A program made the position numbers and the translations under genes. From Drosophila miranda (Eukaryota; Arthropoda; Insecta; Diptera; Drosophilidae), in assembly GCF_003369915.1 (NCBI RefSeq), contig NC_046674.1:23315657-23379656 (forward strand): 64,000 nucleotides of DNA, given 5' to 3'. Below are positions 30,880 to 39,558 of this stretch, piece after piece. The notes under the pieces were generated by a model, which saw only the letters and a program-made list of their open reading frames with translations, did not search any database and had not been told where the DNA came from. Each line of letters begins with the position of its first letter. Position 1 is the stretch's first letter.

Positions 30880-32179
30880 ATGACAACAGGCAAGTGAATC
30901 CCGTCGGAAGCATCCTCGGAAGACTGGCGTCGACAGGTGTAACAGGTAATAACGAAATTCAATCCGCATTCACAGGCAAATTCCTCTCGGCCGCCATCCT
31001 CTGCCTCGCGGTGGGCACTGCCTTGGGCGACGACGTGCTGGAGGGCAATTACAACGTGACGGCCTTCTGCACGGCCGTGAAGACGGGCACCAATCTGGGC
31101 AGCATCGTCTCCTGCGACTACTACTATGTGTGCACTAGCACCGGACCCCAAAAATCCTACTGCAGCAGCGGATACGCCTTCAGTCTATCCACGGGTTCCT
31201 GCACCCCAGTTGCTCAAGCGAACTGTTACTACGGCGTGGAGAATCCTTGTCTGGGAAGGACGGGCGAGAGCTGGGTGCCCGTTACGGGAACGTGCAACCA
31301 ATACTACTACTGCCTGGACGGCGTCAACAAGGGACAGGGCTCCTGCAAGGGTACCCAGTCATTCGACAAGGTCAGCCAGCAGTGTGTCTACGGAAACTGC
31401 CCCGCTGGCGTTGTAGACAATGATGAGCCCAACCTGACGAACATCTGCGATGTCGTACCTTACGGCAAGTACTTTGGCGACACCCAGGCCTGTGATACAT
31501 GGAACTATTGCCAAACCAACGGCACGCTTCAGTCGAACAAATGTTCATCGGTGAGATCCCGCGGATCCCTGCACCTTGCTTGAGCACTGTACTTATTCAA
31601 TGTCCCTATTTTCAGGCATACAACGTGGAAACTGGCGAATGTGTGTACGCCAACGACAATGTGTGCAGCAGAGTCACCGATAGCCCCCTGGGTGCTGCCA
31701 CAACCCAGTGCGACACCTCTGGTGAGGTTAAGCCCAACGACAAAATCTGCGGCAGCTACTACACTTGCAAAGAAAAGACTTGGGTGTCAGTTGACTGCGC
31801 CTATGGAAACTACTATGATGTTAACAAGACAGGCTGTGTGCTGCGAAAGACAGCCACACCGGTCGCGGGATGCAATCGGTGTCAATACGCCACGACGACA
31901 TGGGTGAATGCCGTGAGCAATACTACCTGCGGCACCTACTACTACTGCAACAACGGCCAGGCCTCACTCCAAACCTGCCAGGACAAGTATTACTTCAACG
32001 AAAACCAGCAGGGATGTCTTTCGACTTCGGACACCACCAGTTTTGACACTTATATAAAAAACAACGGAGCTTGTGCTGGTGCAACGGTTTCCGATAGTTC
32101 CGAAACCACCACCGAAACCGATGTTACCGCTGAAGCCAAATCCTACGATACCGATGAAGAAACAGGTCAATGGATCTAG
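30880..32179 (+). CDS. Secreted CBM14 chitin-binding protein, three exons, GC-AG first intron
   Basis: Exon 1 is ATGACAACAG (30880-30889); intron 1 (30890-30975) starts GCAAGT, a GC donor; exon 2 is 30976-31550; intron 2 (31551-31615) is a canonical GT-AG; exon 3 is 31616-32179. The 382-aa protein begins MTTGKFLSAAILCLAVGTAL, a signal peptide. CBM14 repeats start at CTAVKT, CLGRTG, CDVVPY, CDTSGE and CQYATT. The third repeat is split by intron 2, unlike in its paralogues. The tail is acidic/Thr-rich (SSETTTETDVTAEAKSYD then DEETGQWI). It is a tandem paralogue of the gene at 28784-30036, possibly CG7298-like. Confidence 0.86.
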
Positions 32180-32562
32180 CGAACGTTTATCGATTACCAT
32201 AAAGAGGAAGTGCTTTTCCCGGTGTAAAAAAAAACAAAATTGTATCCGTATTATATTAAAAATATTCAGTTAATAACATTCACAAGCAAATCATTTGATG
32301 CACTAATTCTATGAATCATCCTTGAGGTTTAAGGAATTAAGGAGTCAATGAGTAATTTTTTTAGATTTCAATCATGGCGGAGTATTGTACTCGTGTGCCT
32401 ACCCTCGGCGAAAATCACAATACAACGACAGCGGGAAATTAGTATACAAAGTATGATGTTCAAGATCTGCGGCAGATCGCAGCACACACAGATTGCAAAC
32501 ACAAGTTTTCGATTAATTCTGACATTAGCCGCACCCAGCGGTCCGTTGTGGAGGATCGGCTG
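32180..32562. other. Short intergenic spacer
   Basis: 3' flank of the preceding gene (ATTAAA near 32255) and upstream region of the obst-F-like gene. No coding signal. Confidence 0.5.
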
Positions 32563-32570
32563 TATAAAAG
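32563..32570 (+). promoter_or_regulatory. TATA box of the obst-F-like gene
   Basis: TATAAAAG at 32563-32570, 108 nt upstream of the ATG at 32678. No clear initiator follows. Confidence 0.6.
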
Positions 32571-32677
32571 GGAAGCACACGGAGTGGCGCCACCATATTG
32601 CGGTGCCGAAAAGAAACCCAAAAACACAACCCAACCAGAACCTATATCGAAATTCACGTCAAAGTGCCAAAACTGAA

Positions 32678-33736
32678 ATGCAATGCTTTTGGGCATTTGT
32701 CTTGGGCATCATCTGTCTCCACCTTGGAGCCGGACATGCCGTAGATCGAGGGCGACAGCTGCAGGTTCAGGCCGCAATTGGTGACTTGAGCCACGTGAGT
32801 AGCGTAGCCGGATCCCGAATCCGGATGTAGGGCTCCCATCTAAATCCACCTGCCTGCTTGCAGATCTGTGACGGACGTCCGGATGGCGAACTGGTGCCCC
32901 ACCCGTTGGACTGCAGTGGATACTTTGTCTGCGCGCGAGTCCCGACGCTCCACTACTGCGATCAGGGCCTCCAGTTCCACGAGACTCGTGGAGCGTGCGA
33001 TCTGACGGAGAATACCAACTGCAGGCAGAGTGAGCTGCTGCAGGCCAGTCACAGGCCGGCCAACGACTTTGTGGCCGACTCTTCTGAACTCATTTGGTGG
33101 CCCCAGCGGCCGCGCCCCGTCTTCGTGGCCGTCGACGTGGCCAGTGGATTGCCCGTAAGTCCCATGGCGAAGTACGACCCTCAGCATATCGAGTGCCGCC
33201 ACTTTGGCGCCTACTTTCTGCCCCATCCAAGCAACTGCCGTCTGTACTTCATCTGTGCCTACGGGCACCTGCACCGTCATCAGTGCGGCCGTGGCACATT
33301 CTGGAACTACGAGCAGTCCGAGTGCCAGCTAAGCAATAACGCCGTCTGCTACGGACAGTCGCGGCCCGATCGCCAGGACGCCGACGGAGGGATAGACGAG
33401 ACCAGTGGGACTACGACCAGCAGCGGGGGGGAGGTGACAATCTGCTACATTGTTGGCACCAGCGGTACCAGCACGGTCTTCTCAGAGCCTTCCACTACGG
33501 ACGCGACAGTACCGCTCCTGGAGCCAGTACCTTCTCCGCCACGCGCCGAAGCCAGTTCCCCCCTGACATGCCCTTCAGAGAAGCAGAGCTATATGTCCCA
33601 TCCCGAGGACTGTAGCAAGTATTACATATGCATTGGGGGCTTGCCGGTGCTGACGTCTTGTCCCAAGGGTCTCTACTGGGACCAGATGTCGGGGTACTGC
33701 GACCTGGCCAAGAATGTCAAATGCTTCCAAGTTTGA
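32678..33736 (+). CDS. obst-F: Obstructor-F-like three-domain chitin-binding protein
   Basis: Exons 32678-32794 and 32864-33736 (69-nt phase-0 intron after codon 39) give 329 aa. It begins MQCFWAFVLGIICLHLGAGH, a signal peptide. Three CBM14 domains follow: one opening ICDGRPDGELVPHPLDCSGY, a second at ECRHFGAYFLPHPSNC, a third at TCPSEKQSYMSHPEDC. A long Pro/Ser/Thr linker separates the second from the third. The three-domain plan and H-P-x-D/N-C spacing are those of the obstructor family rather than the five-domain peritrophin-like genes next door; intron phase and place differ too. AATAAA is at 33739, overlapping the end. The obst-F symbol (CG7306) is chosen from domain plan and position after the CG7290/CG7298-type genes; moderate certainty. 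Confidence 0.75.
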
Positions 33737-33844
33737 TCAATAAACTCGAGCCCCTAGTGCTCGATATTGCACTTGCTACATACGTAATCGTGTCTGTGCA
33801 CAAAAGTAGATTTCAACTGCAGATCCAACTGAATTCGTATGTAT

Positions 33845-35290
33845 GCGATCCATACAATCGTTTATAATTCCTCTCCATAAAAAAGGTAGCAAGTCTGATG
33901 CAAAAAATTATAGAGGTATAGCAAAGTTATCCGCTATTCCCAAAATGTTTGAGAAGGTTTTAACTCCGCACTTGCAACATCTCTGCAAGTCACTTACATA
34001 TATCTCCAACTCAGCATGGATTTATAAGGCGGCGATCAACCACCACGAACTTGTTAGAGTTTACCTCTTTCATTATTAAAGGCTTTCAAGGTAACTTACA
34101 GACGGATGTTATTTACACCGACTTTAGTAAAGCATTCGACTCTGTAAACCATTCCCTTTTAGCGCATAAGCTTGACCTTTTAGGGTTTCCGCCCAACCTC
34201 CTGAGATGGATTTCTAGCTATCTTTGTTCCAGGTCTCAAAGAGTCCTCTTCAAAAACTCCCTCTCTTTACCAGTAAAGGTTTCTTCGGGAGTACCACAGG
34301 GCAGCCATCTAGGCCCCTTACTCTTCACACTCTTTATTAATGACTTGCCTTCAGCATTAACATACTTTCGAGTACTTATGTATGCGGATGATGTTAAACT
34401 CTGTGTCCAGTACAAGGACATTTCATTTCATTCTCGCTTGCAATCCGATCTCAATAGCTTTCAGTCATGGTGTTGTGCAAACTTGTTACACCTTAATGCC
34501 TTGAAATGCAAAGTTATGACATTTCATCGTTCTAGCCCTTTGTTGGCTCCCTACACCCTATTTGATGGTTCTCTTGAGAGAATTACCCTGGTGGATGATC
34601 TGGGTGTTATGTTAGACCCCAAGTTAAAGTTTTCCGAACACATTTCTACCATGGTAAATAAGGCCATGGGCGTGCTTGGGTTTATAAAGAGGTAGTCAAA
34701 GGAATTTGACGACCCCTATATAACAAAGACTCTCTATACCTCGCTTGTTCGTCCGATCTTAGAATACGGCTCCTGTGTATGGTGCCCTCAGTACAAAGTA
34801 CACCAGGACCGTATAGAATCAGTACAGAAAAACTTTTTACTCTTTGCTCTGCGGGGCCTTAACTGGGATGCGGGTGTAAGAATCCCATCTTACTCTAGTA
34901 GACTACTATTAGTAAACCTCCCATCCTTAGTTAACCGTAGAAAAATGCTTGGTGTGATATTTATGCACAACTTGATCAGGGGTGACATAGACAGCCCTGA
35001 TCTGTTGAGCCGCATAAACTTCACGATTCCTATTAGACTGACTAGAAATTTTATACCGTTGTTCCTTCCACTTTGTAGATCGAATTATTCCTTGCATGAA
35101 CCGTTTAGGGTCTTATGCTCGGATTATAATTCCCTCTACCATATTATATCCAACACTAATTCTCTTCCTCTTATTAAATTATTAATCCTTACACATCTTT
35201 CTAGTAATTAGTAATTGTAGTGGTATTTGTATTTTGATTGCATGCTTAGTTTCTTAGTAAGTTTAGTGCTAATTTTCCTCGAATGTTAGT
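33845..35290 (+). mobile_element. 5'-truncated CR1-like non-LTR retrotransposon
   Basis: Translation shows reverse-transcriptase motifs in order: FIIPLHKKGSKSDAKNYRGI, YTDFSKAFDSVNH, SSGVPQGSHLGPLLF, YADDVKLC (the catalytic YADD box at about 34381), then thumb sequence TLVDDLGVMLD. One frameshift lies around 33970-34010 and an in-frame TAG at 34693-34695. Downstream the same frame continues (LYTSLVRPILEYGSCVWCPQ) to TAG near 35210. The 5' end (endonuclease) is missing. SGVPQGSHLGP plus C-terminal LEYGSxVW fits CR1/Jockey-superfamily elements; CR1-like is my best guess. It is inserted just behind the obst-F-like poly(A) site and is dead. Confidence 0.88.
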
Positions 35291-35662
35291 CTAATAGCTA
35301 TCTTTCTTGCATGTTCGCGTTTGGTTCGGCTACGCACCGCGCGTCATGCGGCAGCGCCCCTCGGTCGGTTGGGCGGGAGGAGGGCTGCGTTTTGCCTGGG
35401 ATCCGCGCGTAACAGCCTTCTGCTGGTGTCACACGGGCCACTTGACGGTGCAGTAACTGCATCGCCTCTTGAAAGATGCAGTCATTGCATGTCAACGTCC
35501 AAATACATATTATCCTCTATCGAATCAATCGCAATTCCTGGCAGAAAATTCTTGACTGGAAAACATAAAAATCTCTAATGGGGCTTCAGATTATCTGCCT
35601 ATTCGGAACAGAGTTCTTCCCATCTTTGACCATTATTGATGATTAAAAATGCTTCCGTTGGA
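35291..35662. other. Flank of retrotransposon, with a GC-rich patch
   Basis: 35320-35480 is strikingly GC-rich for the area and contains two short related blocks (GCAGTAACTGCAT and GATGCAGTCATTGCATG). It may be retrotransposon 3' tail or another repeat fragment. No coding signal. Confidence 0.35.
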
Positions 35663-35762
35663 CTTTATTTTTGTTATTATTTCTTGAGTTCTTGATTATC
35701 CAAAAGCCAATACTGGTAAAAACTTTTCAAAAATATCTGGTATCCTTTGACAGCACATACTT

Positions 35763-35999
35763 TTACAAAACTGTGGCCATTGTAAGCCTTTGCCACATGA
35801 TGCTTCTGTTGTGAATATTTTCAGGTGTCTCCCTCTCTGGCTTATCAGAATGCCACGGATAGTGCTTCACTCCGGCTACGATTCGCTTCCATAGCGTTGG
35901 GGGATCTGTTTCATCCGCAGTGCCGCTTGCTGGACCACAGATCATCATGAAAAGCAAAGTTCCACAGAAGGCCAATCTAAACACGTTCGTTTTGCCCAT
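35763..35999 (-). CDS. Small secreted protein of 78 aa, no known family
   Basis: A single-exon frame on the minus strand starts MGKTNVFRLAFCGTLLFMMI, a classic signal peptide with cleavage likely after GPASG. The mature part, about 50 residues, is polar and rich in Pro/Trp/His (LWKRIVAGVKHYPWHSDKPE), with no cysteines. A TCAGTC initiator lies about 40 nt upstream (near 36041) and AATAAA on the minus strand at 35668-35663. Those flanks make a real transcript likely. It could be a seminal-fluid, antimicrobial or cuticle-associated peptide; nothing in the sequence decides. Confidence 0.55.
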   Translation of the reverse strand: MGKTNVFRLAFCGTLLFMMICGPASGTADETDPPTLWKRIVAGVKHYPWHSDKPERETPENIHNRSIMWQRLTMATVL

Positions 36000-36590
36000 C
36001 TGGAGGCTCCGTTTACACTCGTTTACTGGATTGTGTGCAAGTGACTGATCTTCAAAAATAAATTAGAAACAGACTCGGCATGATGGCAATCTTATCAATA
36101 GAGAATATTTTACAACGCTGCAAATTGCTTTACAGCAGATACTAATGGGATAAGATAGCAAAGATACTAAGTTGTACAGTGGCGAAGCTAAGTATTGGCA
36201 AAGCACTTATCTATTTTTGGAGAACCAATAATTGTATCCGATGAATTAATATATTTTCTATTAGATTGGCTACTTTTTAGAACGGTGTTTTTTTTGCCTT
36301 CTTATGCAAAACTTCAGCGGGAGAAAATATATTATTTCATGTGCAAATTCATAAGCAGTGGTGGGCTAGTGGTGGCGAAAAGTCGCGTCCTCTTCGAGGC
36401 CAGGTGGGTCTATACGAAGTATTCGATTATTATATTGGCGCGTACAAATTATGGCTGAGAGAAATATATTATATTATTCCGATTTTGTGGGAAACACGAA
36501 TGAGTGTAAAAAGTATTTCTATAAAACATCTACATATGTTCTTAGATTACATTAGAAGCGTCTTAATAATTAGTAAATTTAATTTGTTCA
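36000..36590. other. AT-rich spacer
   Basis: Only short random-looking frames. I see no gene. Confidence 0.4.
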
Positions 36591-37007
36591 TCCGCCGGGC
36601 AGTTCTTTTCGCCGTCACAGCGCCAGGAGGCTGATATACGAAGAAGGACTTCTTCGTGGCATTATTCCCCGCCACTGGAGCCGCTGGTTCCACGACCTCC
36701 CCGCTGTCTAGGTCAATGGTTATGCTATGGCAATGTCGAAGGGCTGTCCGCTGTCCAGAGTTGGCCAAGACGCTCTCGGTGCTCCAGTACATATAGTCTT
36801 GCTGCCAATTAGTATCTGACGCTTGTTGCTATCCAGTAGAGGCGTATCGTTTCCTGGTCGGATGTGCGTCGGAGTGCGACGCATGGAGCTCGACCAGGAC
36901 CAGGGAACGCGGCTGCTCCACCCCCCCTTCCACAAGATGCGCGCCCTCGGCACGGAACACAGATAATCAGGACATTGTCGTTGCACAGCTTTATTTAGCT
37001 TCTCCAT
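36591..37007 (-). other. Coding-like region with broken frames downstream of the 135-aa gene
   Basis: On the minus strand a frame starts MEKLNKAVQRQCPDYLCSVP at 37007 (4 nt after the stop of the upstream gene) and runs 95 codons. A second frame from 36792 (containing SITIDLDSGEVVEPAAPVAG) runs 81 codons in another phase. A G7 run at about 36928-36934 sits near where the first frame loses sensible composition. This could be a frameshifted gene, the second cistron of a dicistronic message, or a relic. GC content is gene-like compared with flanks. Confidence 0.3.
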
Positions 37008-37010
37008 TGG

Positions 37011-37477
37011 TCATTCCGACCTGTTTAACAGCTCCGTCTGCAAAATGCATGTAAATGTAAAATCCACCCCTTTCGCACAATATACCTTGAAGACAAAATT
37101 GCATTGCTGTGCGTTTTTGCGAACAGCTGTTGTCACCTTTATCCACCAGTCTGGCAGCGCTGTGAAAATCACCGATGGATGGATGGTAACACTATCAGCT
37201 GATTTCTGGCGCCAAGAACCAAGAAAGTGACAACAAAATTTCTGCCGCAAACTTTGGAAAACAACTGAAAATTCATAAAATGCACAAAAAAAACACAAAT
37301 AAGTCCACTTAGGCGGTTAGTACTAGCTAGTTCTAGTATCCCTTTCTCCAAAAGTTCCAAAACGGTTTCTATTGCTTTGCACAGTTGATCCTCATAGGCG
37401 CTGAGTGACGGCTGGCGCCTCACCAAATGTTCAATTTGAATATTCTTTAATGTTGTGATGACTGTTGTAACAGACAT
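37011..37477 (-). CDS. Unassigned 135-aa protein (two exons)
   Basis: Exon 1 (37477-37324) encodes MSVTTVITTLKNIQIEHLVR and a helical segment (KAIETVLELLEKGILEL). A 59-nt intron (donor GTACTA; acceptor ATTTTCAG at 37265) leads to exon 2 (37264-37011). Exon 2 includes VFQSLRQKFCCHFLGSWRQK and HPSVIFTALPDWWIKVTTAV and ends TELLNRSE. AATAAA on the minus strand (36995-36990) follows the stop by about 16 nt. A 48-nt GTATAT...GCAG stretch in exon 2 is in-frame and could be a tiny intron. An alternative donor at 37308 would give a 44-nt intron, shorter than normal. No family recognised. Confidence 0.5.
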
Positions 37478-38880
37478 TTAAATTTAAATTTAAACAAATT
37501 TGGAAATTAAACTTTAAAGTTTGGTAACGTGACCCAGCTCCTCTGATCGAAGGATCGCTCTGGGCAAGTTGTTCCTGTTTGTTATGTTACTGAGAGCGCG
37601 TATTGCGTGTATATGTACTTGACTGGAGTGCTGACTGAGGATACACAGCAATTGTGTGGTCTTCCAGCACCGCCTGGTCGAAAGGAACAGAAGAGTTTGC
37701 TATGGCTGTGGATCCTATGATGGTGAGCGGTTCTTCCTGCATATTCGTTTCCAATATGCTATTCTTCTCTAGAAAAAAATGGTATCTATGTATATTCATA
37801 TGCATATGTACACATGTAGATTTAAAATATTTATATTAAAAGTTTAGGAACGAAGCTCTGATCGTTGCTAGCTGGACAAGTCTTTAGATGTAAAATGTGG
37901 CTTTACCGTGAGAGCATTTTGTTCAGGAAAAACGACTCATCACGACAGATCAAAAAAGTCCATGGCACTGTTCTGGAAGAACACACCAAGACGGATCACG
38001 CCTGCAGACAGGACCCTACTGAAGCCTGTGCGCATGTAAACACAGTCTGATGGGAGAACTGTTTGTGCATCCGAGCATCCCACATACTGCAAGCTGCGAG
38101 GCAAAACTGTATACCCTAGTGCCCTAAACTACGGGGTATAATAAATGATGTCAGTTCCATGCTAACGAACGTTTAAAGATTGTCCCTGATCTCGACGCAC
38201 ATTGATCTGTTCATTCATAAATAATCCATTAACGTCTTCGGTTTTCTGTTTTTTGTTTGCTTATGTATCCATCTATGTATGTACATATGTATGTTTATTC
38301 CGATATTGTATGTGAACATACAAATGTTTCGCGCAATATTTTGCTTAATTTAAATTTATCTTCCAAAGCGGTTGGAGCTCAGTTAGGGCTCGCTATCCGC
38401 TCTCAGCCACTCGGCGGCGTTCTGCTCATTAATTAATTCAAGCGTCCAAACTCGGTCGCTGGTCAACAAAAAAACTCTCTGTGAAGTGACTCATGAGCCA
38501 ACGCGTGCTTCTGGGGTCGGAACACTTGACACCCTTGAAGATTGGTCGTTCCTATGGCAGTAGTATGATATGGTGGTAGGACTATTATAGACACAATTTG
38601 GACAGAATTGCACAGAGTCTTTAAAAATTATTTGATTGAATAGTTATCAATCAAGTACGAATTGATTGTTTATACTGGTAGAAACATTTACAACTTTTGC
38701 AGATATTGAGTTTTAAATTCAGATTCAGATTTAAAAGAAGGAATATAATAAAATTTTATTTTATATCTTTATTTGCGTTTCTCCTACAATTGCAGACATC
38801 TTGGCAAAATTCAAGCAAATCTTCTCTTGTAAAGTGCTCTAAAAAGCTGAAAGCTCGAAAATTGAACCCTGTATCCCCTT
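37478..38880. other. Intergenic spacer left of the large gene
   Basis: AT-rich, with short frames on both strands at 37587-37805 (-) and 37865-38050 (+) that I cannot tie to a gene. An acceptor-like site (CTCCTACAATTGCAG, ending about 38795) is isolated. Confidence 0.4.
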
Positions 38881-39520
38881 CGAAAGAGTAAACAGCTGGA
38901 GCCGCGCCGCCGCATTGCCAGCGCACGCACACCACTCTGTTCCAACGCCGAAAGAGAGTCTGACAGCGAGAGAGAGATCCGCACTATTTTTGCTGCGGCG
39001 ATCGGTCGTACATGAAACGCCAGAGTTGGCATTTAGCTTTGTCCGCGAGCGGGAGTTCTTTTTTTGTTATTTATTTTCGCAACGACGTCGTTCCCTGGAA
39101 GTAAGTGCGCACACATGGCGGTACTACTCGCGACTCGGGCACATTGCTAATTCTGATGCGCGCAGCGATAGGGTTAAGTGCGGTGCGGTGCGGCTCGCTT
39201 CGGAATTGTTCACCAGCTAGCTTGTGAGTGTAGCAGCTGCAGGGCGACGGCTGCCCGTCCCGAACCCAATTTTTTTCAAGTGCAAAAAAGCTGGCGTTGT
39301 TTAATAGAAACACAATAACAATAATTAGAGGTAATCAAATTGAAACGTGCAAAACAGCGAGAAAGAGAGAGCATGTCATTTTGTGCGTGTGCCGTGTGCC
39401 AGCGTGCGTTAGTGTTTGTGTGTGTGTTGTGTTTGTGAGGTGAGCGAGAGCGAAAGCAGCGAGAGAGTGGCTCTCAGCTGTCAGCTGGTTGTCAAATTGC
39501 GCAAAAAGCCTTTATATAAA

Positions 39521-39558
<38 letters not shown>

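Noticed and set aside
37587-37805. 72-codon minus-strand frame with an acceptor-like TTTTTTTCTAG before it
   Set aside because: Composition is plausible, but no upstream exon, promoter or family could be found; it could still be a terminal exon.
37865-38050. 61-codon plus-strand frame (contains IKKVHGTVLEEHTK)
   Set aside because: No promoter, poly(A) site or homologue recognised.
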